Shown: positions 1 through 11,995 of the stretch, in pieces | Layout of the letters: each line of letters begins with the position of its first letter | How positions within the stretch are numbered: the stretch's first letter is position 1 | DNA from: Cryptomeria japonica | Taxonomy: Eukaryota; Streptophyta; Pinopsida; Cupressales; Cupressaceae | Direction: 5' to 3' | Assembly (NCBI RefSeq): GCF_030272615.1 | Contig: NC_081413.1 | Coordinates: forward strand, 449,854,538-449,918,537 | Length of the DNA stretch: 64,000 nucleotides | The notes under the pieces: model-generated | The model's input: the letters and a program-made list of their open reading frames with translations, nothing else | What the model was told of the DNA's origin: nothing | The model's database searches: none | Made by a program: the position numbers and the translations under genes

Positions 1-1979
1 AACTATTCCCGAGCACTGTTGTTGACTTGTTTTTTTATAAAATCACATTTATTTTATAGTGGGTTGGAGTACTTGGCGTCTAGCCGTTCCCACTTAGGTC
101 ATTCCCCTCTCACTAGCCGTAAAGGCTATAGAATTATTAGCTCCTTAGGAGGGCAGGCTTGCTAAAGATGTTGCAATCAATCTTAAGAAAATACTTCAAG
201 GGTCTAGATTTCTGATTGTCTAGAAGAAGACAAGAGCATACTCTCCTACCTCTCAGATTTTTCTAAAACATAAAAGATTGATTTTGTTCATTAACCAAAT
301 AGGAAGTTAGGTGCCTAAAAATGAATTTAAATAATACACGATGTTTAGTCGATTCTCCTCAAGCAACCTGCAAAGACAATGAGTCAATAGTCATATTGTC
401 TTTGTGCAACAAGCATATTCTTCGATAAGCGTTCTACAAAACTAGTTAGGCTGTGAAAAACTCTAAGATAGAAAGATAAACAATCAGGGTTAGTCATCAA
501 AATATTCAATCAGAAATGAGAAAATTATGAAATTTGCCTATTTTACCAGAAAATACAGAATCGTACGACAGACACTTGACTCGTATGAGACAGGATTTAG
601 TATCGTACGAAAGAAGATTGTTAATGATGTCTGCTCATATGACAGAGTATTTTTGCTCATATGACAGAGGATCTACTCGTACGATAGGATATTTTCAATT
701 TGTGTGACACCTGTAGTTTGTCCTTTCAGCCTGTAAAAATTGTCATACGAGATGTATAGACGAAAAACTGAAAAATCTAAAATCTGGAAAATAACAAAAA
801 AAAAAGTGGTCTGTCTTGGAGGCCAAAAAAGTGTTGTCTTTGGGCCCCACGGTGGGCACCAGAGATGTGTGTGTGGAAAAGTGAACCTATAGCTGCAAGC
901 ACAACACTTCAATTAAGTCATTATATGCATGGTTAGTAATCAATAATCAATAAGTAATAAACCATAGCAAAGTGACCAACTGCCTTCTAAAAGATGTGAG
1001 TATAAGATTGCTCTTAGATTTTTATAAGCAATACCAGTGACTAGACTACACCAAGACGGAGGATTTAATCTATATGATATTAACTATATGGATGCAAGAT
1101 GGATGAATAATTAAAGCAATAATCAATTCAAGTAACAATGGATGCAAGCAATAATGGATGTAAAATGGATGCAAATAATCTAAAAAGCACAATAATCTTC
1201 AATGACTCTAGAGAGAAATTAGTGTGATAATAATCTCCAAGCATGTTCTCAAAAATCTTTGGGGTAAATTGGAATGAGAGCTGAAGACTGAATTTATAGA
1301 GAATCACAAGAGAGATTATGAAAAAGCTTAATTTTGGATTAATTGAAATAATTGAGAAATCATGTTCAGTTAACCTTGAGATAGATTCCAATTATAGTTT
1401 AATTGAAATGCATTCAAATTAGAAGTCCAAGTTGCATTGGAAAATAATAATAAATTAATTCCATGCATATCTGATAAAAATAGATAATTCTTTTATTCAA
1501 GAAAAAGGTCTTTTCAATGCAACTGAACTTCTTTTTCTGAGAAGCTTTGAGTTCCAATTTTAGAGAATAATTCAATAATTCAATTAAATTGCTTTTCTGA
1601 TTTCAAGTTCTAAATTTATAAAAAGAAATAATATCTCAAGTTTGATTTCTCTCTCAATTCAATTCTTTTTGTTTTATTTTCCATTCAACTCTTTGTAATA
1701 AATTAATCCTTTTTGCATGATTGAATGGCAAATTTATTAATTAATTAAATATGCAAGGATATTTAATAAATTAAAATGGGATAATTGATCAAAATGATAT
1801 TATTGGAAATTATTTGATTAATTAAATAAATATTTAATTAATATTGAGTAGTTGATTTGCCATGTGATATTTGATGATTAAAGAATTAATAATGTGCTCA
1901 AGATTGATTTAATTGCCTTTGGTTAGGACCTTGGTGATGTTGTTGAGATTAGAGGCCCATGGTTTAGATGACCATTTTT
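1..1979. other. AT-rich spacer without a recognisable gene
   Basis: I see no coding region, RNA gene or LTR end here. All open frames are short and have no family features. The stretch from about 1400 to 1900 is very AT-rich with many TTAATTAA-like runs. The only structured part is the TCGTACGA cluster at 561-754. The right edge is set where similarity to the 3' end of the pol-less element family stops, near 1980. Confidence 0.6.
561..754. repeat. Cluster of degenerate TCGTACGA palindromes
   Basis: Seven copies of an 8-bp motif lie at about 561, 581, 603, 635, 657, 677 and 743. The forms are TCGTACGA, TCGTATGA, TCATATGA and TCATACGA, usually followed by CAGA-, AAGA- or GAGA-like bases. All forms differ from TCGTACGA only by C-to-T or G-to-A changes at its two CG sites. 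Spacing is irregular (20 to 66 bp), so this is a cluster and not a clean tandem repeat. Confidence 0.5.
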
Positions 1980-2025
1980 ATGGTATTACACTGGTGAGAT
2001 GATGCATTTTCTCTTCTGGTGTCTT

Positions 2026-3064
2026 CTACCCTTGAATAAGTGCCTTAGAGATCTCTTTCCATAGAGAGATGAGGTTATCCAACTCTGGACTGAGTCTGCA
2101 TTTTAGCTCTTTAGCTTTTCCCTTTAACCTTTCCTTTTCCTTCTCTAACTTCTCCAATTTTTCTTCAAATCCAACAATTTCTTGCTCAATAACTGATATT
2201 GGTTCAGATGAGCCAATGATATTATCAGCTATGTCATCAATTGCCTTTTGCACTTTTTTGATTTCCTTGTCAATATCCACTGTCAAAAGATTTGTATTAC
2301 AATTGTCTATGTACAGTTCCTTGAACTCTGTAATTGTTGTATCCAGTGCTGGTAAAAGAGTGTCAATGTGTTCCATGCACTTCTTTATTGTTTCCTCAAA
2401 GAATTTCTCTTTTTCCTTTTCTATTTTCTCCTTTTAATGTTTCCTCATTAATTTGATCTACAGTCAATATATTACCAGTGATGTATTTAGACAATGTGTC
2501 TAACTGACACAAAGAATCCTTATTATCTACATTACACTTGGGTACAATCAATTTAAGAATGGGTATTGTGTCATCTATAGCCTTATAAGCCAATGCATTA
2601 CAATCAATAATTTTCTTAATAAAATCTAAGATTACTTTAGTCACATTTGTTGGTCTAAATTCTGTCATAGAAGTACTGGATGACTATCCAATTACCTTAA
2701 CAATTTTAGTTCTTCCAGTGGGAGCAATCACATTCCTTGCCTCGACCTCTGGAGGGTCAGTCTATGTCTGTATTTCTACTATCAAAGGTTTAGGCTTCTT
2801 AGTAGATGTCGGTGGCACTGTCTCTATGTATACCTATTTCTCAACATTTTTCTTTGCTTGTTTCTCTATTTGTTTCATAGTGTTGTCAGCCGGTTTTTCT
2901 GATGGTATCCACTGCCAGTTTCTCTGTCAGTACCTCTGCATTGTCCACTACAAGTATCTCAATTGGTTTCTCTATATTCTCAGCAGTCGGTAACTCTATC
3001 TTTGTTGGTTTTTTAGTGCTTGGATTGACAGCATTGTCAGTAACCATTTCACTACCCCAATCTC
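2026..3064 (-). pseudogene. Element B ORF2, C-terminal part (beyond the element A insertion)
   Basis: This is the downstream part of ORF2, continuing the protein that stops at 9737. From 2668 down it aligns with the C-terminal third of the ORF2 of element E: both carry RPTNVT/RPMNVT, CNALAxKAI and LDTLSK blocks. The last 117 codons (2376-2026) form a coiled coil rich in Glu, Lys and Leu (IVGFEEKLEKLEKEKERLK) and end in LIQG before the stop. The stretch from 3064 to about 2700 is a low-conservation linker with several stops and at least one frame change. Function is unknown. The broken frame and the inserted element mean it cannot make the full protein. Confidence 0.65.
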
Positions 3065-4123
3065 TATTAGGTCCTAGAGACAATTGAGAGGGGGGGGTTA
3101 ATCAGTTGTCAAATAAATTCAAAAGAAAACAACTTAACCAACTTACTGCTTAATACTGGTGAACCAGTCTTTTATACCGGTGAACAATTTTATCAGATAA
3201 TTGCAATACCGGTAAAGATTAATGCATGAAACAAAAAGACAAAGTTATCCACAACACATAACACCAATATTTGTACGTGGAAACCCTGTAAGAGGAAAAA
3301 CCACGGTGGGAAACCTTACCCATAATCAAATTATACTACTACAGATAGTAAGTGTATACAAATGGGGTCTGCAAATGCAGAAAGGCCAAGCACCTAGAGC
3401 TCACTGCTCAAACATAAAATAGGAGTCACACTGACTACAATTGGATGGTTAAATCCAATAAGGATGTACTGCTCAAAATAGTATCTTCATATGCTCGATT
3501 CAGTACCGGTGTAGTTTTGATATGCTTTCTCAAAAACCTTGCTTCACCTTCAAATGATGTCTGTGTGTATAGCTCTTCTTAATATTACATATACCTTCAC
3601 ACAATTCTTCTTCGCACTCCTTTACCGATCTTACAAATAAGACCTTATATTTATATCATAACCTAAGACCAATTTTAGTAGGTCGGCTCTACAAGATATT
3701 ACAATAAAATCATTTTATGAACAAAACAATATTTGATGCAATAACTGATTCAACATGTTGGCTTGATGCATTTACAACAATAATAAATCATCTCCATAGC
3801 ATGCCATGCTGATCTGGAAAAGATAAACCTGTCGATGTATAACTTGGACCTATTTGCCGGTAACAACAAATATGCAAATACGAATATACCAATAAACAAA
3901 TCTCCAAGACAAGGTTTCCACACGATGTCTTTGACATGACCAAGTGTTTTCCATGCCTTTCCAAGTGTCAGTGATCATTATATCTTGCCAGTGTATCAGA
4001 TACAAGTGATTATGCATAAGTAATTTGCTTACCGGTGAATATTGTTGATTCTCCAAAGTGCTAGAGTTGATAAAGCTTAGTAGGTGTTGACATCAATGAC
4101 AAAACCATACCAAAATACCAAAA
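3065..4123 (-). repeat. Element A 3' LTR
   Basis: This is a 1,059-bp LTR. Its outer end has decayed from TGTT to TATT on the plus strand, and its inner end from CAACA to CAAAA. It aligns over its full length with the LTR at 8674-9731. It carries the shared LTR core (GGAAAAACC..GGTGGG near 3293-3311), the paired CTGCA/TGCAG motif near 3370-3385, and the G-rich hairpin near its left edge. Confidence 0.9.
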
Positions 4124-4140
4124 ATCTCCCCTTTTGGCAT
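4124..4140 (-). promoter_or_regulatory. Element A polypurine tract
   Basis: On the minus strand the bases just upstream of the 3' LTR read GCCAAAAGGGGAGAT. This is the plus-strand DNA primer of the element. Three more tracts of the same type (TCTCCCCCT on the plus strand) lie near 4247, 4295 and 4381, all between the pol stop and the LTR. Confidence 0.75.
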
Positions 4141-4467
4141 TAATGGCAACATAAGATGGAAAAACCATCAAAGTGCCAAAATAGAAAGCCAAATACCAAA
4201 ATACCAATAGTTATCAAAATATAAGTAAGCTCTCCCAAAGTAACAATCTCTCCCCCTAAGAGTAACATGTGTTTCCTTGTGTTTTTCCATACCAATCTCT
4301 CCCCCTTTGACATCAAATGCCAAAGTTACTAAAAAAACAAGTTCATATACAGAATACCAACCAATTTAGTATACCAACTACTCCCCCTGAGAAGTATTTT
4401 CCTTATTAAAGCCAGAGTAAAGAGATTTCTCTGTTAATTTTGCCGATTGATGACAAACATCAACTTT

Positions 4468-5990
4468 CTAAGTATCTACCGGTGGGGGAATGACCCCAAG
4501 CTGATCTCTAAGATATTCAAAGGTCTCCTTAGGCAGAGGTTTAGTGAAAATATCCGCAATCTACTTTTTAGTATTCACATAAACCAGTTTAATTTCTTTT
4601 GCTTCAACATTCTCCCTTAGAAAATTCAGTTTGATAGAAACATGTTTGGTTTTAGAATGTAGTACTGGGTTCTTAGATATATCAATTATTGCAATGTTAT
4701 CACAATAGATAGTTATAGGTTCCTTGCATTTTACCTTTATGTCTTTCAACATTTTCTTAAGCCATAGTACCTATGTACAATTAGTTGCTGCTACAACATA
4801 TTTTGATTCTGTTGCTGATAAGGATGTACAACTTTGTTTCTTGCTCAACCAAGAAACTAGTCTGTTTCCAACAAAAAATGCTCCTCCAGTGGTGCTTTTT
4901 CTATCATCCACATCTCCTGCCCAATTTGCATCCGTGTATGCACATAATTCAAAGTTTTCATCTCGAGGATACCATAATCTAAAATTTGTTGTGCCTTGTA
5001 AGTACCGGAAAATCCTTTTTACTGTTGATTCATGATTTTCTCTAGGATTACTCTGAAATCTTGAAACAATACATATTGCATTCATGATATCAGGTCTGAT
5101 TTGTGTCAAATATAGTAAACCTCCTATCATAGATTTGTACCGAGTTGGATTAACAGGTGTAGATTCATCCCTTAGTGATAGTTTGTCATTTGTAGTCATA
5201 GGTGTGCTTACTAGTTTAGAGTTCTCCATCCCAAATTTCTTTAGTAACTCCTTTAAGTACTTGGATTGACTCAAGAATATACCTTTGTCAGTCTATGTAA
5301 TCTGTAATCCTAAAAAGAATTTTATTTCTCCAATCATAGACATTTCAAATTCTTGTTGCATTTCAATAAAAAAAATTTACATAGTCCATCTTCTCCTCCA
5401 AAGATTATATCATCAACAAAAACTTCTATAACCAAGATGTCATCATTAGTCACTTTATAATATAAGTTGTTGTCAGCATTACCTTTAGAAAACCAATCTT
5501 CAAAAGATACTTATCCAATCTTGCATACCAAGCTCTTGGAGCTTGTTTCAATCCATACAAAGCTTTCCTTAGCCTGCAAACCATATCTTTGTTATCTGTC
5601 AAAGAAAATCCATCAGGTTGTTCAATGTAAACTTCTTCTTCAAGATCTCCATTCAAAAATGCACATTTAATATCCATTTGATATACTTTCTAGTTCTTGT
5701 GCACTACAAAAGCCAAAAATAATCTGACTGCCTCAATTCTGGCTACCAGTGCAAAGGTCTCATTGTAATCAATTCCTTCTTTCTGAGAATATCCCTTACA
5801 CACTAGTCTTTCTTTATTTCTGATAACCTTACCATCTTCATTAAGTTTGTTTCTGAATACCAATTTGGTTCCAATTACATTTTTATCTTTAGGCCAGGGA
5901 ACTAATGTCCAAGTGTTATTCTTCTCAATTTGTTCTAATTCTTCTTCCATAGCTTTAATCTAATATTTATCTTCACATGCCTCATTAACT
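4468..5990 (-). pseudogene. Element A reverse transcriptase and RNase H (broken)
   Basis: This is the 3' part of the copia polyprotein. RT starts with [19 protein letters not shown] near 5900 and has [21 protein letters not shown] and [13 protein letters not shown] near 5540-5677. The catalytic box reads FVDDIIFGG near 5400. RNase H has AYTDANWAGDVDDRKST near 4900 and ends with DIFTKPLPKETFEYL; the stop is at 4468. A TAG interrupts just before DIFTKPLP (near 4561). Further stops and frame changes lie near 5280, 5450 and 5690. The key Asp residues of both domains are still visible, but no continuous frame remains. Confidence 0.85.
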
Positions 5991-6212
5991 GATGATGTTT
6001 CAATTTGAGAAATAAGACATACCTCTTCATTTGCCAATCTTCCTCTTGTCATAACTCCTTTATGCTTGTTTCCAATTATCTGATCTTTAGAATGATTTAG
6101 TCTTACATACCGAGGTGTCTTTGTTTGCTACTGTTCCTCAGTCATAGTGGAATTTTCAGATGGTACCGATGTAACTGGATCTTCATTCTGTACCAATGGG
6201 TTCAGTGTAGGT

Positions 6213-7283
6213 TCATTTGTTAGAATTTCTATTGCTGGTTCCTGAATATATATACCTTGAAGTTCCTTTGAATTGTTCATCAATCTTCACATTTGTACTC
6301 TCAACAATTTTCTGCAATCTTTTGTTAAAACATCTATATGCTTTACTTTTAGATGAATAACAAAGAAATATTCCTTCATCACTTCTAGGATCAAATTTCC
6401 CAATATACTCATCTCCTCTAATATAGCATTTACTTCCAAATATTCTAAAATATTTAAGAGTAGGAGTAATACCAAACCATAGTTTGAGGGGTCTTACCAA
6501 TTTCACCTTAGATGTGAACTTTGTTGAATGTATAGACCGATGTACTTACTACTTCTCTCCAATATACATGTGGTAGATTTTCTTTTGATAATATACTTCT
6601 AGCTGCATCCCAGATGGTTCCTTTTTCCTTTCAACAACTCCATTTTGCTATGGTGTTCGAGGTACTGATAGTTGTCTTCTGATTCCATTCACTTCACAGA
6701 ATGCATTAAATTTTTTAAATGTAAATTCTCCTCCTTGATCTGATCTTAGACATTTGATTTTCTTACCAGTTTCATTTTCTACCATTGCTTTGAACAGTTT
6801 GAACTTCCCAAGTGCTTCTGATTTTTTTCTCAGAAAAGTAGCCCAACACATTCTAGAATAGTCATCAATGATTAGCATGAAATATCTATCACCTTCCAAG
6901 CTTTTGGTTCTAGCTGGACGACATAAGTCAGTATGAATTAAGTCAAGAGCATTATTGGATTTTTCAGGAATACTTTTAAAGGTAGTTCTAACTTGTTTTC
7001 CAAATTGACATTCCTTACATACTATATTGTGAGGTTTGACAATTTTAGGTAAATCTCTAACTGCCTTAGTAGTACTAATTTTCACCATGCAATCAGAGTT
7101 TACATGATAGAGTCTCTTATGCCATAGCCAACTTTCATCAATATGTGCAATCAAGCATGTCTTTTCATTGTTATTCAAATGAAAGATATTTCCTCTAGTT
7201 TGATTACCAGTTGCAATTTCTAAACCAGTTCTATTCATGATTTTGCATTTTCCATTTGAATTGTAACTGAAATCCTTTCTCAA
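6213..7283 (-). pseudogene. Element A integrase (broken)
   Basis: The zinc-binding part reads HKRLYHVNSDC with CKECQFGK further on (7160-7010). The catalytic core has LIHTDLCRPART and IIDDYSRMCW, then LRSDQGGEF, so both catalytic Asp residues are present. The frame stops after SVPRTP near 6648, and the piece with the third acidic residue (NGVVERKK) lies just past that stop. The C-terminal part (6213-6506) has FGSKCYIRGDE and GIFLCYSSKSKAYRCFNKR, typical of copia integrases. It cannot be translated as one protein. Confidence 0.85.
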
Positions 7284-8617
7284 CTAATTGACCAACACTC
7301 AAAAGATTATGCTTTAAACATTCAACATAGTAAAAATTGTTAGTTTTATGCTTACCATCAAGAGATATTGTACCCTTACCTTTGATCAGACAAGCTTTGT
7401 CATCTCCAAATCTCACTATACTTCTATTATATTCTTGAAAGTTCAATAATTTACCTTTATCACCTATCATATGATTTGAGCATCCTGAATCAGTGATCCA
7501 TTCATCCTTTACTTCAATTTTAGCTCCCAAGGCTTGTTGTACCGGTTGGACTGTAGGTGTTGGTTGATCTTCTGTTATAGCAACAAAAAACCATCCATTG
7601 TCTATCGGATCCTCATTAGAATCATCAGTCACTCCTTCATCAACAAGATAACAAGATTTGTCTTTATTCTTCTTAAATCTGTATCTCTGATATTTAGGGT
7701 TAGGCTTGTATGTCCTTCTAGCTTCTTCTCTTAGTCTAGCATGTCTATCAGGGCATCTTGAAGTCATATGACCAATCCTATTACAGTTAAAACATTTAAA
7801 GAATGCTTTACCTTCATACTTACTTCCAACTGGACCTTTAGGCACTTTCCTTGCAAATAGTGCTTCAAGTTCTTTAAGTTCTTCATTTTCTTTCCTTCTT
7901 TCTTCAAGTTATCTTTCATAAATGTCTTTCCAATTAGATTTGTCAAATGATGGTGCAGATGATGTTGATGCTTTAAAGGCTAAATCTATCTTTATAGTAG
8001 CAATAGGACCAAATTCCTCAATTTCAAAACCTAAAAGTTTTCCAATCAATGTATCTCTAGTTATTGATGTATTAGGCATTGTTTTTAACTCATTTATAGG
8101 AGTGACCTTCATTTTTTATGTTGGTGGCAATCCTCTTAAAACTTTTGAAACAATTTCATCTTCACTTAAGGTTCCTCCACAACATTTAAATACCCAAAAC
8201 AATTTCATTAACTCTTTCCATAAAAGCAGAAATCCTTTCATCTTCTTCCATTTTCATATTTTCATACCTGACTCAGAAGCTTTCAAGCTTTGCAATTTTG
8301 ACTATGGAATTTCCTTCATTCAATGTTTCCAAATGATCCCAAATAGCTTTAGCAGTTGATCTGTCCGATAATCCCATGATTTGCTGATCTGTTAATGTGC
8401 TCAAAAGTGCTTCTCTTTCTTTGCAGTCATTTTCTTCATCTTTAGTCAGGTTAGGTGGATTAGGATGGCTTTGAGTAGGAGCAATATAGCCATTCTTTGT
8501 AACATCCCAAATGTCCTTTCCAATGCAATTTAAATGTGTCTCCATTCTGATCTTCAATATGCCATAGTTGGTTCCATCAAGTTTAGGACTGTCCTTCCTG
8601 AAATAGTTAGTAGACAT
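7231..8617 (-). pseudogene. Element A gag, zinc knuckle and protease (broken)
   Basis: Gag begins at the ATG at 8617 (MSTNYFRKDSPKLDGTNYGI) and has the UBN2-type pattern LDGTNY..W/I..RMETHL, with IWDHLETLNEG at residues 90-100. It shifts frame near 8273 and continues through MKVTPINELKTMPN (8112). The zinc knuckle CFNCNRIGHMTSRC lies near 7780. The protease active site is WITDSGCSNHMIGDK near 7480, the DSG form usual in copia. Gag and protease would be made as one polyprotein with pol. There are at least two frameshifts before the knuckle. Confidence 0.85.
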
Positions 8618-8659
8618 TGGATCTTCTCAAGTTGTTAAACTTCTGCAAAAGAGGACTAG

Positions 8660-8671
8660 GCTCTGATACTA
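8660..8671 (-). promoter_or_regulatory. Element A primer binding site
   Basis: On the minus strand it reads TAGTATCAGAGC, one base off the initiator-Met tRNA primer site TGGTATCAGAGC. It begins two bases inside the 5' LTR end (CTAACA). This is where minus-strand DNA synthesis would start. Confidence 0.85.
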
Positions 8672-8673
8672 AT

Positions 8674-9731
8674 TGTTAGGTATTGGAGACAATTGAGAGG
8701 GGGGGTGAATCAGTTGTCAAATAAATTGAAAACAAAACAACTTAACCAGCTTACTGCTTAATACCAGTAAACCAGTTTTTTATACCAGTGAATAGTTTTA
8801 TCAGATAATTGCAATATCGGTAAAGATTAATGCATGAAACAAAAAGACAAAGTTATCCACAACACATAACACCAATATTTGTACGTGGAAACCCTTTAAG
8901 GGGAAAAACCATGGTGGGAAACCTTACCCACAATCAGATGATACTACTACAGATAGTAAGTGTATACAAATGGGGTCTGCACATGCAGAAAGGCCAAGCG
9001 CTTAGAGCTCACTGCTCAAATACAAAATAAGAGTCACACTGACTAAAATTGGATGGTTAAATCCAATAAGGATGTACTGCTCAAAATAGCATCTTCATAT
9101 GCTGGATTCAGTACCTGTGTAGTTCTAATATTCTTTCAAAAAAACCTTGCTTCACCTTCAAATGATGTTTTGCATGTATAGCTCTTCTTAATCTTGCATC
9201 TATCTTCACACAATTCTTCTTCGCACTCCTTTACTGATCTTACAAATAAGATCTTATATTTATATCATAACCTAAGACCAATTTTAGTAGGTCGGCTCTA
9301 CAATATATTACAATAAAATCATTTTACAAACAAAACTATATCCAATGCAATAACCAATTCAACATGTTGGCTTGATTCATTTACAACAATAATAAATCAT
9401 CTCCATAGCGTGCCATGTGATATGGAAAAGATAAACCTACCAATGTATAACTTGGACCTATTTGCCGTTAACAACAAATATGCAAATACAAATATACCAT
9501 TAAACAAATCTCCAAGACAAGGTGTCCACACTATGTCTTCGACATAACCAAGTGTTTTCCATGCCCTTCCAAGTGTCGGTGATCATTATATCTTGTTGGT
9601 GTACCAGATACCGGTGACCATGCATAAGTCATTTGCTTGCTGGTGAATATTGCTGATTCTCCAAAGTGCTAGAGTTGATAAAGTTAAGTAGGTGTTGACA
9701 TCAATGACAAAACCATACCAAAATACCAACA
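8674..9731 (-). repeat. Element A 5' LTR
   Basis: This is a 1,058-bp LTR bounded by TG at 8674 and CA at 9731 on the plus strand. In element sense it starts TGTTGGTATTTTGG and ends CCTAACA. It would contain the promoter and the polyadenylation site of the element. A hairpin with arms at 8688-8696 and 8710-8718 lies 14 bases from the end that meets the primer site. Confidence 0.9.
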
Positions 9732-9736
9732 ATCTC

Positions 9737-11995
9737 AATGTGTTCTCCCTGTGATCCAATCTCAACATTATCAGCTGGTTGCTTAGTAGCAACATCATTT
9801 TTCTTTTCCTCGGTGCTTTCTTTGTCATCTATAATATTTACCTCCTGAGTATGTATGTTCATAGTATACAATATTTTAGACTCAGGGTTTGTGTCCTCAT
9901 GTGGTGTTTCCACATTCTCAGTAGCCGGTGTATTGTCAGTTAGTACCGATGGAGTAAGAGAAGGTGGTGGTAGATTATCTATCACTTTTATATTAGGTAG
10001 TCCACCTACCTTGCCTTTTCCCTTGTCTCGATCCTTTTGGTATACCTTGAATGTTTTAGGTCTATTCAGTTCTTCTTGTTTCTCTTTCTCAACAAAGAAA
10101 ATATCCCATTTGTCAGCTGTCTCTTCTGAGATTTCATTTACCCTATCGGCCATTAGACTTACATGCAGGTGTCTTCTTGAAAAGATTGTTCTATTAGCTT
10201 CACTATCAATTCATCAATTTCCTCAACTGATTGTACCGGATGTACAACTAGCAGTTTCTCAATATCTATTTTCTTGTCTAACTCCATAATAGCTAGCCTC
10301 TTAGTATCTAATCGCCTATATAGATCACTAGGCAAATCATCTACAACTTCTATTAGGACTTTCTTATAAATGTCAAGGTGTAAGATGATGCTATTTTCAA
10401 CACTTTCGTTCTCCTCATTGATAATTGTATCATATAATCTATTAACATTAGATAAGTTTCCATCATCTGTTATCTCATTTAGTAGGTTATCAAGTGGAGG
10501 AATGACATGTTTTTCCTTTCTCTTTCTTAGTGTCATCTTCTTAGCTGGTGGCCTCACTACTTGTTGCTTCTGCCTTTTCATCCTTGTTTCCTTGGGAGGA
10601 GGAGAGGGTACCAATGAGGGTTTTCTCTTCCTATCAACTCTTCTAAACTCAGCAGAAATTTCACTATTAGAGGATGTACCAACCGGCAAGAGATGTGCCT
10701 CATGTTGTAATCCTTCCAAATCACTTTCCTTGATACTAGTGATATTCATTATGTTTTCCTTTATTTCTTTGACCTACTTAGATGCACTCCTTATGTATTT
10801 TTCTCTTCTCTTCCTTTGTTTAAGTGTCTGCACACCACTCTCTATTGTTTCTCCACTACCAAAAACCTTTTCTTCCAGTTCTCTAGGGGCTTCAAGTAGG
10901 GCTTTGGCATATATTTCAATTATGTTCACATCAGCCTCATATCCCATTTTTGTCACCCCGACAGTTCTACGAAGAACTGCCTCCATCCAGATTTCATCTT
11001 TCTTAATTACAAAGAAAATTTCCTTTTGATACTTGTCTACAATGCTTTGTGGTAACCTTTCTCTTGTTTTTATTTTTGCTTTAAATTCTTGGAAATACTC
11101 TGTGATATTGTTGTCCTTATCTGTCCCCATACCAGTGAATATATCTAGTAGTTGTTTTCCTATCGGTATGTCATAACCAAAGTCTTTCTTGCCTATATCA
11201 GGAACCTCTTTTGTAAGATACAACATTAAGCATACAAGAAGATTATCAAAACAAAAAGTACCTTTCTTATCTCCTTTTATTTTCTTCAAATTGTCAGTCA
11301 ACTCATCTTTCAACCATTCACATATATCTATTTTAGCATCAATGTTAACCATGTCATATGGACTTTTGATACATAGACTAGAAATTGAGTTCAGTCAGTT
11401 ATCATGTGTGGTTTTGTATCCTAATATCATGCTAATGAATCTAACATTGTCATCTTTTACATCATTAACTCTCAGGGATCTGCCATCATAGGTTGCACCT
11501 GTTAAAGTCATTATTGTGTTATTAGGAACCTTTTTAGTTTTATCTGGCCTGCTACCAATGGATGGTAAGCTAGTCACTGCCCTAACTGCTTCTCTAGTGA
11601 TTTTATGAATAGAGTCTAGCCAAAATAATTCACCATGAACTCTACTAAGCACAATCCTTACAAATTCCTTAGGAAATTTTGGGATGTCAAGGATTTCCAC
11701 AAAACCTAAGGTCTCAATAACCTTATGTTTGGGTTTCACAGTTCCATTTTCATCACAGATAACATTTTTTATACATTTTCATGATTTCCTTAGAACCTAA
11801 TTCCTCAATGTGGCAATGTATGTAAATTCTAGGGTCTTCTGCATATGCAACTCCTTTAGGGATTTTTGAAAAAGCACCTAGGGTATCATCCTATTTCATT
11901 ACTTCAGGGATAATCTTGAAAACGGGCGTAGGGCATTTAACTACCTCTATAACAGTAGGATTTGCAATGAATTCTGGAACAGAGGAGGAAGCCAT
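9737..11995 (-). pseudogene. Element B ORF2, N-terminal and central part
   Basis: The start is the ATG at 11995 (MASSSVPEFIANPT), matching the MASSSSVP start of the ORF2 of element E. A stop follows after about 34 codons. Conserved blocks are IHCHIEELG, VLSRVHGELFWLDSIHKITREAVRAVTSLPS (written here in two blocks: VLSRVHGELFWLDS and KITREAVRAVTSLP), then CEWLKDEL and FDNLLVCLMLYLTKEVP. A lysine/arginine-rich linker (10550-10650) leads to the LPSDLYRRLD domain near 10330. The frame breaks near 11395, 10774 and 10155. The protein is cut at 9737 by element A. Function is unknown; see the finding on ORF2. Confidence 0.7.

Larger units (their letters stand above)
3065..9731 (-). mobile_element. Element A: complete Ty1/copia LTR retrotransposon
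   Basis: This 6,667-bp element has LTRs at 3065-4123 and 8674-9731, a primer site at 8660-8671, a polypurine tract next to the left LTR, and a 5-bp target duplication. Gene order on the minus strand is gag, zinc knuckle, protease, integrase, RT and RNase H, which is the copia order. The two LTRs differ at very roughly 6-10% of sites in stretches compared by eye, so the insertion is old. The coding region has many stops and frameshifts and no longer encodes a polyprotein. It sits inside ORF2 of element B. Confidence 0.92.
3060..9736. repeat. Target site duplication ATCTC flanking element A
   Basis: ATCTC at 3060-3064 and ATCTC at 9732-9736 directly flank the outer ends of the two LTRs of element A. 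A 5-bp duplication is the expected footprint of a copia integrase. The match is perfect, so both LTR boundaries are fixed to the base, and the insertion into the ORF2 of element B is certain. Confidence 0.9.

Noticed and set aside
2069-2437. Plus-strand 122-codon frame rich in Ser and Phe
   Set aside because: It is the antisense shadow of the ORF2 coiled-coil region of element B, whose minus-strand protein aligns with element E.
3222-3422. 66-codon plus-strand frame conserved in both element A LTRs (also 8830-9030)
   Set aside because: It is within the LTR, antisense to the element, and conserved because the two LTRs are copies of each other.
10370-11029. Plus-strand 219-codon frame resembling a membrane protein
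   Set aside because: It is antisense to ORF2 of element B. The hydrophobic look comes from reading Lys/Glu codons backwards.
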